64,000 bases of DNA from Mucilaginibacter sp. Bleaf8 (lineage in GTDB: Bacteria > Bacteroidota > Bacteroidia > Sphingobacteriales > Sphingobacteriaceae). Shown here piece after piece: positions 44,885 through 57,200 of the stretch. Every line of letters begins with the position of its first letter. Position 1 is the stretch's first letter. The translations under genes were made by a program, and so were the position numbers. The notes beneath the pieces are model-generated. The model was not told the origin of the DNA. It did no database searches and saw nothing but the letters and a program-made list of their open reading frames with translations. The DNA lies in the NCBI RefSeq assembly GCF_018390515.1, contig NZ_JAHBBK010000001.1:1240001-1304000 (forward strand), read 5' to 3'.

Positions 44885-44917
44885 CAAAAAACCCTGCAGC
44901 TTAATTGGCTGCAGGGT
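44885..44917 (-). terminator. Rho-independent terminator of the adhesin operon
   Basis: ACCCTGCAGC (44891-44900) and GCTGCAGGGT (44908-44917) pair perfectly over 10 bp with a 7-nt loop. On the minus strand the stem is followed by TTTTTT. Two more short hairpins (GCAGAAG/CTTCTGC at 44942-44962 and ATACAGG/CCTGTAT at 44965-44990) precede it in that transcript. Confidence 0.85.
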
Positions 44918-45010
44918 AACAACTATCACTCTCACTAAGCAGCAGAAGCAAGTGCCTTCTGCCGATACAGGTTTTGGTAACGGCCTGTATACCCGCTTTA
45001 TCTTTCCCGT

Positions 45011-45229
45011 TTAGGTAACCATCCAAGCTAAAGTCACTAAACTGATACCTATGTTCACCACCCCAACAATTAACACATCTTCAAATTCGCCATTTATACC
45101 TTTGTTAACACCTATTAAGTAAACGCCCAAAATTCTGAAAGCGCCATAAAGACCGGTACCGATGGCCAGTAACAGGAAACACAGTTTAATAATTTCACCC
45201 GATAAAACACCGTTAGCTACGCTATTCAT
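45011..45229 (-). CDS. Small two-TM membrane protein, unknown function
   Basis: A 72-residue protein with two hydrophobic segments (IIKLCFLLLAIGTGLYGAFR and VLIVGVVNIGISLVTLAWMV) separated by a short loop NKGINGEFED. Not recognised. It starts 5 bp after the OmpA/PD40 gene and ends before the operon terminator, so it is probably co-expressed with the adhesin genes. It may be an inner-membrane helper of that surface system. Confidence 0.7.
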   Translation of the reverse strand: MNSVANGVLSGEIIKLCFLLLAIGTGLYGAFRILGVYLIGVNKGINGEFEDVLIVGVVNIGISLVTLAWMVT

Positions 45230-45234
45230 TTTAT

Positions 45235-47223
45235 TTACTGTTTAATTCCGTTTAACACCACAACGTCTGTTTTTAATACTGTAAACTCGGTTCTGCGGTT
45301 CAACTGGCGTCCGTCCGCGTTATCCTTACCATCGGGCAAAGAGTTGGGTTCAATAGGCTTGGCCTCGCCATATCCACGGGCAAATATCCGGTCCATCGGA
45401 ATACCTTTAGAAATAATATAATCAACGCAGGATTGTGCCCGCTTTTGGGAAAGCTGCAGATTGTACTCCTCGCTGCCTACAGAATCCGTATGCGCACCCA
45501 GCTCAATTTTAAGCTTTGGGTTATCATTCAAGATGGTTGCAATGCCGTCCAATACAGTTTTTGACTCTTGGCGCAAAGTGGCCATATTATAATCATACAG
45601 AATATTTTGAATTACAATAGGCTTACCCACTTCAAACGGTTGCAGACAGGCGTCGGGCTGATATAGGGTGTCAGCCATCATTTTACCGTTGCCGTCTACC
45701 GGAACTGATTTGGTAAAATATCCGCTTTTTTCAAATAAGAGTTTATATGGCCGCTTGGTATCAATTCTGAAACTATATGGTGCATCAGAAGCCAGTGTAA
45801 GCTGCTTAACGGTTTGTTTGGAAATAGAATCCACCAAACTGACTGTTGCACCGGTTAACACCTTTTGCGTACTGCAATCCATCAAATGGCCGCTAACAAA
45901 GTAACGCTTGTCGGTCACCTCAAACAACTCCAGGCAGCAATCCGATTCCCGGTCAGAACTGATAAAGAAACGACCGTCATGACTAACATTGGGACAAAAA
46001 TATAAGTCATCCTTAGCTGAATTCATGGGATAACCCATGTTGCGGGGTGCAGCCCAGTTGCCCAGGTCACCAAAGCTCTCAAAAAAATCGAATCCACCTA
46101 AACCCGTAAACCCTCTGGAGCTGTAAATCAACCGGTGTGTATTTTCCTCGTAATATGGCGCCTGTTCATCCATCGCCGTATTGATTTCAGGCCCGAGATT
46201 AAGGGAGTTGGTGGGATTGCCCTGCTCGTCCAGATTACAAATCCACAAATCATTGGCACCCTGCCCGCCGGGTTTATTAGATACAAATAGCATTCGCCTA
46301 CCATCTGCCGTAATAAACGGCTGTATGGCGCTAAACCCTTCCGGGTTAACATTGGAATTCAGCTTGCGCGGCCGGGACCATGCCTCGCCCTGGCGTTCAC
46401 TGCAATAAATAGCATGTACAATCTTACTGCCTTCTTTGTACCAGCGGGTAAAATAAAGCCGCTTTCCGGCCGGGTCCATGGATGGTGTTCCGTACTCAAT
46501 TTCTTTACGGCCTTCCTCATCCTGAAAACGGATAATTTCCGGTTCTGCAGTGTTATTATTAGCCAGATGATAAATCCTGTTCAGGTGGCGTTTATCATTT
46601 TTGATTAAGCGGGATGAGGTAAACCAATAGTTTTCGTCCCGTTTAATAGTTGCATAATTAGAGCCGTCTGAATTCCACTTACCCTTGAGCTTCTTCACGT
46701 CTATTGATGCCGGGAAGGCATACTGCTCCTTTGCAAACAAACAGTTACGGATTTCTTTTTCGGCCAGCGCCAGGCTTGAGGCATCGCCCTTATACGCATT
46801 TTTGAATTGTTCCAGCTGCTTAATTGCCTCATCAAAATGCTGGTTAGCCCGCAGGCATATACCGTACCACAAGCGTGCTAAAGGGTAATTGGTTTGTTGT
46901 GCATCATTCAGCACCTGGTAATACCAGGGCTCCGCTTCCAGATAGTTCTCATATAAACGATAGGAATCGGCCAGTTTGTACTTGATATAAAGCTGGTCGC
47001 CGGGCTTTTGCCCGTTTTGCGGCTTGCCTGAGCTGCTTTGGTATGGCAAATCAACGGCCTTGGTTATTTTCAAACCATCGGCGGCTTTCAGGTAATAATA
47101 AGCAGCTTCATAATAATCTTTGTTAACAAATGCCCTGTCGCCTTCCGCTTTATAATCCTGAACATACTGGGCAAGTGCCGGCCACGAAGCTGCTAAAAAA
47201 AGTAAGGTAAAAAATCTCTTCAT
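45235..47223 (-). CDS. OmpA family protein with TPR and PD40 repeats
   Basis: A 662-residue lipid-envelope protein with a signal peptide (KRFFTLLFLAASWPALAQ). A TPR-like N-terminal region (EAAYYYLKAADGLK) is followed by PD40/WD40-like beta-propeller repeats (GTPSMDPAGKRLYFTRWY, FITADGRRMLFVSNKPGG, SHDGRFFISSDR). A CnaB-like beta domain (about residues 425-525) leads to a C-terminal OmpA peptidoglycan-binding domain (IELGAHTDSVGSEEYNLQLS, then RIFARGYGEAKPI). The same TPR-PD40-OmpA layout accompanies PorP/SprF-type proteins and giant T9SS adhesins in Bacteroidota and may anchor them to peptidoglycan. I use the ATG at 47223 rather than a TTG seven codons upstream. Confidence 0.9.
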   Translation of the reverse strand: MKRFFTLLFLAASWPALAQYVQDYKAEGDRAFVNKDYYEAAYYYLKAADGLKITKAVDLPYQSSSGKPQNGQKPGDQLYIKYKLADSYRLYENYLEAEPWYYQVLNDAQQTNYPLARLWYGICLRANQHFDEAIKQLEQFKNAYKGDASSLALAEKEIRNCLFAKEQYAFPASIDVKKLKGKWNSDGSNYATIKRDENYWFTSSRLIKNDKRHLNRIYHLANNNTAEPEIIRFQDEEGRKEIEYGTPSMDPAGKRLYFTRWYKEGSKIVHAIYCSERQGEAWSRPRKLNSNVNPEGFSAIQPFITADGRRMLFVSNKPGGQGANDLWICNLDEQGNPTNSLNLGPEINTAMDEQAPYYEENTHRLIYSSRGFTGLGGFDFFESFGDLGNWAAPRNMGYPMNSAKDDLYFCPNVSHDGRFFISSDRESDCCLELFEVTDKRYFVSGHLMDCSTQKVLTGATVSLVDSISKQTVKQLTLASDAPYSFRIDTKRPYKLLFEKSGYFTKSVPVDGNGKMMADTLYQPDACLQPFEVGKPIVIQNILYDYNMATLRQESKTVLDGIATILNDNPKLKIELGAHTDSVGSEEYNLQLSQKRAQSCVDYIISKGIPMDRIFARGYGEAKPIEPNSLPDGKDNADGRQLNRRTEFTVLKTDVVVLNGIKQ

Positions 47224-47228
47224 GTAAT

Positions 47229-48224
47229 TTATAATCTTGGGCAAATAGGTTCAGGCTCCTGAAAGCGTTTACGAAAAACATAACTGATGGAAAGTTCAAT
47301 CCCCCCCTGCCCGCTGGTGGCCCGGGTAAGTGATGATGTATTAAAGTCGTAACTGGCACCGATAATCAGGCTGTTTACATGGTAACCCACATTGGCAGCG
47401 GCGGCATCATTCCAGCGATACAATCCACCCAAAATAAAGCCTTGATCGTAATTCAGCTTAAATTCGGAATAAGCGCCCAGTGCCTTAATTTCTGCTTTTT
47501 GCTGCTTGATGTACAAAGCATGGGGTGTAATATCGAAGCTTGGCGAAGCATGGATACGCAGACCGCCATGCACTGCGTAACGCAAAGGAATTCTTGCTTT
47601 ATCATCTCCTGAAAAGCCATCTTTTGGACGGGATAAATGCCCCACGCTTGCGCCCCCGAAGGCGTTCACTATCTTGTTGGGATCGCCGTTGTAGTAAAAT
47701 ATACCCGCATTGGCATCAAAAACTGTGGTATTGGTATTACTGAAACGCTCATAGCTGGGCAGCGACGGATCAAACCCCGAACCGGGATTATACTGATTTC
47801 CGAACTGCAAGCGGCTCATATCAAAACTACGGTTAATTACACCGGCCTGCAGGCCGAAGTGCAACCGGTCATTTCCATCGGTAGAGATAGCTACACCATA
47901 ACCGAATGAACCATAGGCGCTGAAATAGTTAAAGCTGTTGCCACCGGCTGATTGGTCCAGTATGGTAAGACCTAATCCTACCTTATCGGTAGCCCGGAAA
48001 TCGCCTGATACGGCAGCCGTTTGGTACGCCTGGTTTACGGAAGCCCACTGGTTTTTATAGTTAGCACTTACCCGGCCATTGCCGTTAATTACCCCGGTAA
48101 GGGCTGGGTTTAGCCAAAGCGGATAAGCATAATATTGCGAGAAATGCGGATCCACCTGGGCTTTAAGCTGGGTTACTGCTCCTGTGGTCAGGAGCAGTAA
48201 TAGTATAGAGATTACTTTCTTCAT
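47229..48224 (-). CDS. PorP/SprF family type IX secretion membrane protein
   Basis: A 331-residue outer-membrane protein with a signal peptide (VISILLLLLTTGAVTQLKAQ). It has the family start VDPHFSQYYAYPLWLNPALT, then RVSANYKNQWASV, and strands such as ALGAYSEFKLNYDQGFILGG. Type B C-terminal-domain proteins of the T9SS usually require a cognate PorP/SprF protein for secretion or surface retention. Its ATG overlaps the stop of the giant adhesin (ATGA). Confidence 0.93.
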   Translation of the reverse strand: MKKVISILLLLLTTGAVTQLKAQVDPHFSQYYAYPLWLNPALTGVINGNGRVSANYKNQWASVNQAYQTAAVSGDFRATDKVGLGLTILDQSAGGNSFNYFSAYGSFGYGVAISTDGNDRLHFGLQAGVINRSFDMSRLQFGNQYNPGSGFDPSLPSYERFSNTNTTVFDANAGIFYYNGDPNKIVNAFGGASVGHLSRPKDGFSGDDKARIPLRYAVHGGLRIHASPSFDITPHALYIKQQKAEIKALGAYSEFKLNYDQGFILGGLYRWNDAAAANVGYHVNSLIIGASYDFNTSSLTRATSGQGGIELSISYVFRKRFQEPEPICPRL

Positions 48225-51200
48225 CGTATCAAATTAATTGTTCCTTTTTTACGGATCACTTGCCCGTTGTTCATTGTAGCTTCCAGTATGTAGACATACA
48301 CCCCTACCGGCTGCTGTCTGCCTTTGTAGGTACCGTCCCATCCCTGACTTTGGTTCAGGCCACGGAACTGCATTTCGCCCCATTGGTCATAAATCCAAAG
48401 CGTCATGTTCTTCACACCCGGGCCGTATACCTGGAAGTAATCGTTATTACCGTCCCCGTTCGGGCTAAAAGCATTCGGGATGTACAGGTCGTTACCCATC
48501 GGGTTATCGGCAGTACCGGTTACGGCGTCTGACAATGCATCCAGCAAGCAGGCCGCCTGTCTGGTGGCTTTAACCAGTATAGTCACCTTATCGCCAGGCT
48601 GCAGGCCGGTCACGGTATGGGTAAGTCCGGTTGCTCCGGAGCTTGGATTGCTGAATGTTTGTCCGTTGTCCAAACTGATCTGGTAACCTGCCGCTCCGCT
48701 TACGCTATTCCAGCGGAAGGTTACACTTGAGGTGGTTACCGCCTCTACAGTCACAACCGGCGCATTCAGCACCGATTCAATCTGTACGGTAACAGGTGTG
48801 CGTGTGCTGCTGGTACATCCGCCTGCATTTACAGCGTCGGCATAGTAAGTTGTGGCATTATTAATTACAGGTGTAACAAACTGCGAGCCGGTGAACAATA
48901 CTGTACCTCCTGTTGCAGATGCATACCATCTGATGGTTAGTCCGGGGCTATTAACCGTTGCTGCCAGCGTAGCTGTGCTGCCTGCACAAACACGGGTTCC
49001 CTGTGCGCTGATTTGCGGTGCAACCGGAGCCGGCGCTACTGTTACGCGAACCGGCGTACGGCTGCTCGATGCGCAACCTGAACTATTAACCGCCTCCACA
49101 TACCAGATTACATCGCTTGTGATTTGAGGCGTGGTAATGGTTGCGCCGGTAAATACCGCAGCCCTGCCCGATGCTGATGTATACCACTGATAGGTTATTC
49201 CGGCTTGCGGATTAGCCACGGCAAGTGTAGCCTGACCACCTGCACAAACGGCTACATCATTGCTAACTGCCACAGGTGTTGCCGGGGCCGGTACTACGTT
49301 TACCTGCACACTCGCCAACGTACTGCTGCTGCATGAACCGTTTGACGCGCTCACATAGTAGGTTGCATTAGCGTTAATTGGCCCCGTGGTATAAACCGCT
49401 CCGGTAAATAACAGATCAGTTTGTGAAGCAGAACTGTACCAGTTATAGGTTACACCTTGTTGTGGCGATGCTATGGTCAGCGTAGCCGGACTACCTGCAC
49501 AAACATTTACGGTTGTTGCTGCCAGTACCGGGGTAGCTGGCTTAGGTAACACAACCACATTTACCGGTATGCGTGCAGATGGGTTACAGCTTTGTGTGCT
49601 AATTGCCTGTAAATAGTAGGCGGTATTTACATTCAACACGCGGGTTGTAAATGCCGTACCCGTATAAACAGGACTGGTTGCGCTTGCTGAAATGTACCAG
49701 TTATAGGTAGTAGCAGCATCCGGGTTGGTAATATGCAATATTGCGGCCGATTGCTGGCATACCTGCAGATCATCTGCATTAACGGATGGTGCAGCTGCCT
49801 GCATAGTATTTATGCTGATCTGAACCGGTGTACGGATTGCCGATACACAGCCGCCGGTATTGCTCACTGCCTCTGCATAATATGTAGTTGCCGTGGTAAG
49901 CGCAGGGGTTACAAAAGTAGCGCCTGTAAATACCGGTGTACCGCCAGTTGCCGAGGTATACCAGTTGAAGGTTACACCAACAGTATTGCTGGTAGCGGTT
50001 AAAGTAGCACTGCTACCTACACAAACCGACGGCACAGTAGCGCCCCCTTGTGCTGTTACTACCGGAGATGTTGGTATAGAGCCTACATTAACAGTAACTG
50101 CTGTACGTGTTGCTGATGTACAGCTGGTACCATTCACTGCTTCCACATAATAAGTTGTGTTACCAGTAAGCACAGGCGTAGTAAAGCTTGCGCCGGTTGC
50201 TATTGGTGAACCACCTGTTGCATTTACATACCAGTTGTAAACAATACCGGTTTGCGGATTAGCCACCGTAACAGCAACTGTACTGCCATTACAAGCCTGC
50301 AACACATTACCGTTGGCAATTACCGGTGCTGCAGGCGCTTGCTGCACAATTACCCGGGCTGCAGTCAGGTTAGCGCTTGTGCAGCCGGCTGCATTTATAG
50401 CAGCTACATAATAAGTTGTGTTTGTATTAATCGCACCCGTTACAAACGTAGTTCCTTCAAATATGCTGTTTGTGCGGGCCGGTGAATCAAACCATTGGTA
50501 GGTTACGCCAGCTTGTGGCGAATTAACCGACAGCGTAGCTGAACTACCAGCGCATACATTCACATCAGTGGCTACCAATACCACATCCTGTGGCAGTTCT
50601 GTTACGGTAACCGCAATAGGTGTACGGGTAGCCGAGACGCATCCACCATTATTGCTAACTGCTTCCACGTAATAGGTGGTGTTAGATGTTAAAGACGGTG
50701 TAGTAAAGGTTGAACCGGTGAATACAGGAGTTCCGCCACTGGCTTGCGTGTACCAGTTGAAGGTTACACCTGATGTAGTACTGGTAGCTGTTAAGGCGAT
50801 GCCGTTACCTGTACATACCACAGGACTGGCACTACCGCCCTGTGCGGTTACCACCGGTGCTACCGGCGATGGGTTAACATTAACGGCAACGGCTGATCTT
50901 GCGGCTGATATGCAGCCTGCAGCATTCACAGCTTCAACATAATAAGTTGCATTTTCACTTAGCGTGCCTGTTGCAAAGCTGGTACCGGTAAACACCGGCG
51001 TACCGCCAGTTGCTGAGGTGTACCAATTATAAGTTAATCCGTTATCAGGGTTAGCAATAGTTAAAGTTACCTGTGTACCTATACATGTTGATACGACACT
51101 GCCGTTGGCAATTACCGGAGCTGTAGGAGCTTGCTGAACGGTTACCTGGGCGGTAGCTGCATTTGCACTGGTACAACCTGAAGTATTTACAGCAATTACA

Positions 51201-54200
51201 TAATAAGTAGTATTTGCAGTGATGGCACTGGTTACAAAAGTGGTTCCTTCAAACACCTTATTGCTTCGATCTGCCGAATCAAACCATTGATAAGTTGTAC
51301 CAGCCTGCGGTGAGCTAACGGTAAAAGTAGCCGTATTGCCTGAACAAACAGCCACACTGTTGGTGGCCAATACCACGTCTTGCGGTATTGCGTTTACGGT
51401 GACAGATACTGGCGTACGGGTTGCTGACACGCATCCGCCATTGTTACTTACCGCTTCCACGTAATAAGTGGTATTGGCAGTCAGCACAGGCGTTGTGTAC
51501 GTTGCGCCGGTAAATACAAATGTACCACCTGTGGCCTGGCTGTACCAGTTATAAGTTACATCGGCAGTGGTGCTGCTGGCCGTAAGTGTAACTTGCCTGT
51601 TGGCACAAGTTACCGGGCTGCTGGCTCCGCCCTGTGCAGTAACCACAGGTGCAACAGGCAATGGTGTAACATTTACATTCACTTGCGTACGTGTAGCCGA
51701 TACGCATCCACCTGCATTTATAGCTTCTGCATAATAGGAGGTGTTGGCGGTAAGGTTGGCCGTGGTAAAGCTGACACCGCTATAAACCGGTGTACCACCA
51801 TTAGCTGTAGTATACCAGTTGTAGGTATAGCCGGTTGCGGGCGTGCCTATGGTTAAAGTTACGGCACTGCCAGTACAGGTTTGAACAGCCGAACCATTGG
51901 CAATTACCGGTGCATTTGGTGCCGCCTGTACAGTTACCCGTGCAATAGCAACGTTTGCGCTAACACAGCCCGATGCATTAACAGCAACTACATAAAATGC
52001 GGTATTGCTGGTGATAGGGCCCGTTGTATATGTAGTACCTTCAAACACTTTTGTTGTGCGATCCGGTGAGGTATACCATTGGTAGGTTACACCTTGCTGA
52101 GGTGCATTGATGTTAAAGGTTGCGGTGGTACCCAAACAAACTTCGGCATTATCGTTAGCCAGCACCACATCCTGAGGCAGGCCGTTTACAGTTATGCCGA
52201 TAGCTGCTCTTGTGGCCGAAGCGCAACCTGAGCTATTAGCTACCGCCTCTACATAATAAGTGGTATTGGCTGTTAAAGCTGGCGTAACAAATTGCTGGCC
52301 GGTAAACACTGGTGTTCCGCCAGTTGTAGATGTATACCAGTTAAAGGTTACATCCGGCGTAGTGCTGGTTGCGGTTAGGGTAATGCTGCTGCCCGTGCAT
52401 ACAGCCGGATTAGCTACCCCACCCTGCGCTGCAACTACAGGAAGTGCCGGTAAGGCATTCACGGCAACCGCTACACTGGCCCGTGCGGCAGAAGCACAAC
52501 CTACGGTGTTAACAGCCTCTGCAAAGTACGTTACATTTCCGGTCAGCGCACCGGTGGTGAAGCTGGTTCCGGTGAATACTGGCGTGCCACCGGTTGCTGC
52601 GGTATACCAATTGTAAGTGTAGCCGCTTACAGGATTGGCGATATCCAGTGTTACGGCAGAACCGGCACAGGTTTGTGCCGTGCCTCCGTTGGCAATTATA
52701 GGTGTGGTTGGTGCAGACTGTACCGTTACCTGTGCGGAAACTGCATTAGTACTGCTGCAGCCTGCCGCATTTACGCCAACTACATAATAGGTCATGTTGG
52801 CCGTCATAGGCCCGGTTACAAAGGTTGTACCTTCAAATACCTTGTTGCTGCGATCTGCCGAGTCAAACCACTGGTAAGTTACGCCAGCTTGTGGCGAACT
52901 GATTGTTAAAGTAGCAGGAGCACCCGCACAAACTGTTACATTGTTTGCTGCCAGTGCCACATCCTGCGGCAGTTCATTTACCGTAATTTGAACCGGCGTA
53001 CGAATTGCGGACACGCAACCTGTTGCATTGGCCACTGCCTCTACATAATAAGTGGTAACAGCGGTCAATGCCGGTGTTGTAAATGCTGCACCTGTAAATA
53101 CCGGCGTACCACCTGTAGCTGCGGTATACCAGTTGAAGGTTACATCAGCAGTGGTACTAGTAGCGGTTAAGGTAGCGCTGCTGCCTGTACAAACCGATGG
53201 CGTAGTAGCACCACCTTGTGCTGTTACTGCCGGAGATGCCGGTAAGGCGTTCACGATAATATTTACGGCAGTACGTGATGACGATACGCAACCGTCAGCA
53301 TTAGAAGCTTCTATATAGTAGATAGTATTTCCGGTTAACGCTGCTGTTGTAAAGCTGGTGCCGGCAAATACCGGTGCACCACCGGTTGCAGCTGTATACC
53401 ATCGGTAGGTGAAGCCATTTTCGGGATTTGCAATAGTTAAAGTAGCTGCTGCACCCGTACAGGTCTGCACAGTGCTGCCATTGGCTACTAAAGGTGCGCC
53501 CGGAGCTTGTTGTACACTTACCTGTGCAGTTGCCAAATTAGCACTGCTGCAGCCGGCTGCACTTATTGCGGCTACATAATAAGTTGTATTGGTGCTAATC
53601 GGACCGGTTACAAAGGTGGTTCCTTCAAACACCATATTTGTACGTGCTGGCGAATCAAACCACTGATAAGTTATGCCAGCTTGGGGCGATGCTATGGCAA
53701 ACGTAGCCGGGCTGCCTGCACAAACCGCAACATTAGCGTTTATCAGTACCGCATCCTGCGGCAATGCATTCACCGTAATGGTTACCGGTGTACGGGTTGA
53801 TGCATTACAGTTACCAGCTTCGGCTGCTTCTACGTAGTAAGTCGCCGTTGCTGTGAGAACTGGTGTAATAAATTGTGTGCCTGTATACAGCAGCGTGCCG
53901 CCTGTAGCGGCGTTAAACCAGCGGTAAACCACATTAGCTTGCGCGTTGGCGATGCTTACCGTAGCGTTGTTACCGGCACATATACTTAAACCACCGGCTG
54001 GTGCCTGAACCTGCGGCTGTGCCGGAACCGGCCTTACTATGATGGCCGCAGCGGTACGCGTTGCGCTTATACAATCAGTGCTGCTCATCGCTTCTGCGTA
54101 ATAAGTAGCATTGGTTGTTAAATTATTAAGCGAAAGGGTTGTGCCGGTAAATACAGGTGTACCACCGGTAGCCTTTGTATACCAATTATATTGCAGGCCA

Positions 54201-57200
54201 GCTACCGGGTTTACTATACTAACTGATGCGCTACCACCATAACAAACCTCGGTTTGGCTTGCGCTCACTACAGGTGCCGCAACCTGTCCGTTCACCGTTA
54301 TGTTAGCTGCTACCCGGCCACCGTTATTGGTACAACCTACAGCACTGGTTGCCTGTACATAGTAAGTTGTGTTTTGGGATATAGCCGGCGTTGTAAACGT
54401 CGTACCGGTAAATACTGGCGTACCGCCAGACTGGCCTAAAAACCATTGGTAAGTAACCCCATTTTCCGGATTCAGCACTTGTAATACAGCATTGCTGCCT
54501 GCACACACTTGCGTGTTGGTTGCCAGTAAACCCGGTGCAGATGGGCGTGGATTTACCGTAACCGTTGTCTGTGTGCGTGCAGGGCTATTGCAGCTTCCAT
54601 TAACCAGTTCTGCATAATAGCTGGTTGTTGTTATTGGTGATACGCCGAAGGTGGCACCAGTAAACAACAGGTTGCCGCCTGTAGGTGCATCATACCAGTT
54701 TACAGTTGCACCCGTTGCGTTGGTTACGGTTAGAGCCACCTGCTCACCAGCACATGCCTGGATGTTATTTTGTGCCAGTACCGGATTAGCAGGCGTTGGC
54801 GTTACATTTACGGTTGCAGCAACACGGTTCGGGTTTGGACAGCTATTGGCTGAACGTACACTTTCTACATAATAAGTGGTAGTGGCAGACAATGTTGGCG
54901 TGGTAAAAGTTGTGCCCGTAGCAACAGGTGAACCGCCGGTTGGCGTGGTGTACCAGTTATAAGTAACACCATTACGTGCGTTACTCACGCTGAATGTAGC
55001 GGTATTGCCCGAGCAGATGTTGGCCGTAGTTGCAGCCAGCACAGGGGCTTCCACCTGTTTACTGCTATAAAACACATCCAGCGTATTGAATAAACCGGCA
55101 ACCGCGCCGTTGAGTCTGACCTCAACACGGTCAGATGCGGCCTGCGGTGCAAAACGAACCAGCGCGGTTTGTCCGCCTGCCAAAACCTGTACACGCACGG
55201 TGTTGGCATTCAGCAGGACGCCGTCATTATTATAGCTATTGCCATTATAAGATGCAATTCTGATTCGATCCAATACGCCTACTGACGCAATATTTACCGG
55301 GAAGCGAAGGCGAACGCTTACCGTATCGCCAATGTTACCGCTTTCAGGGAAAATCAATTGTTGTGCAACAAACGAGCCGGCAATACCTGCGGTTATGTTC
55401 AGGCGGCTGAAATTAGTTGTATCGCTATCCACCGCATTGTCCGGATTAGCTATCGTACAACCCACACAGGCCAAACCACCGTTTATGTTTATTGACTGCG
55501 TATTCGCAAAATCACAATTAGTTGCAAATACCGGGTTAACGGTGATAGTTACAGGTGTACGGCTTGCGCTTATGCAACCGCTTGCCGTAACAAAGCTTTC
55601 TACATAGTAAGTAGTGGTATTGGTTAAAGTTGGTGTGGTGAACACCGCGCCGGTATATACAGGTGTACCACCGGTTGGCGTAGTGTACCAGTTAAATGAT
55701 GTTCCGGCAGTTGTGCTCGAAGCTGTTAAGGTAGCGGTTTGGGCCGAAGTGATCTGACCACCGGCAGGGTTTACCGCTACAACCGGCGCTACAGGGGCTG
55801 GGTTAACAACCACATCGGCTCTTGCCCGTTGAGTGCTTACACAATTACCGGCTACTGCTTCAACATAATAAGAAGTATTTGAAGATAAAGCCGGCGTTGT
55901 AAACTGTGCGCCGGTAAATACCGGCGTACCACCGGTAGCTGCTGTATACCAGTTAAACGTAACTCCTGCTTGGGTTGATGTAGCAGATAAAACAGCAGAT
56001 GAACCTGCACAAACCTGTACCGGGCTTTGTGTAATTACCGGCACCGGCACCTCGTTATTTACGTTGGCTGTTACTAATGTGCGTGTAACGCTTGCACATT
56101 GCCCGTTAGCGATAGCCTCTGCATAGTAATTAGTAGTGCTGGTAAGCGGACTGGTGGTAAAGGTATTACCCGTAAACACTGGCGTACCGCCTGTCGGTGC
56201 AGTATACCAGTTCACCGCTGCCCCGCTTACCGCTTGTGCGGTGAAGGATGCTGGCTGGCCGGAGCAAACGGTTACTGTGGTATTAGCTATTTGAGGAGCA
56301 GCAGGTACAGCGGTTACCGTTACGGTTGCCGGTGTGCGTACGCTTTGCACGCAGCCGGTTGCTGTTCTGCTGGCTTCTGCATAATAAGTAGTGGTTGTAT
56401 TAAGTGCCGGTGTAGTAAAGGTAGTACCGGTAAATACTGGCGTACCACCGGTTGGCGTGGTATACCACCTTACCGTTACGCCATCAGGCACGGATGCAGT
56501 TAAAGTAGCTTGAGAGCCTCCGCATGCGGCTACATTAGTGGTAGCTACCACAGGTGCGGCTACAGCCTGTGCAGCGTCATAAATATTTAGCGAAGTTAAT
56601 GCGCCTGCAGCAGCTGAATTTAAGCGGATCTCAACCCGGTCAAAATCTTGTTGTGCAGCAAAAGCTATCCGGAAACGGCTTTGCCCATTCAGTAAACTTA
56701 AACCTAACAGTGATCCATTTACTGCAAAGCGGTCATTATTGTAAGTACTGCCATTATAAGTGGCCAGGCCAATCCGCGAAAGCAGCCCCACATCAGCCAA
56801 TGATCCAGGTATGCCTAATTCTACAACCACACTATCGCCTGCATGGCCGGTGTTGGCAAAACGCAATGTTTGTTGCGCATAAGCATTCAGCAAGCCAACC
56901 GGTACATTCAGTTGAGAGGAAGTATTCCGGTCGTTATCTATCGCTCCAGTAGTATTAGCGATGGAACAACCCAGGCAAACCACACCGTTAACATCGGCGG
57001 TCTGATCAATCGCAGCATCGCAGGCAACCGGATTAGGGCCGCTTTGATTTACGGTTACGGTAGCAGTAGCGCGGGTTGCAGATACAGCACCGGTAGCCGG
57101 CACTACAGCTTCGGCATAAAAAGTAGTATTGGCAAACTGAGCTGGCGTAACAAAGGTAGCACCGGTATATACAGATGTACCGCCGGTAGCCGTAGTATAC

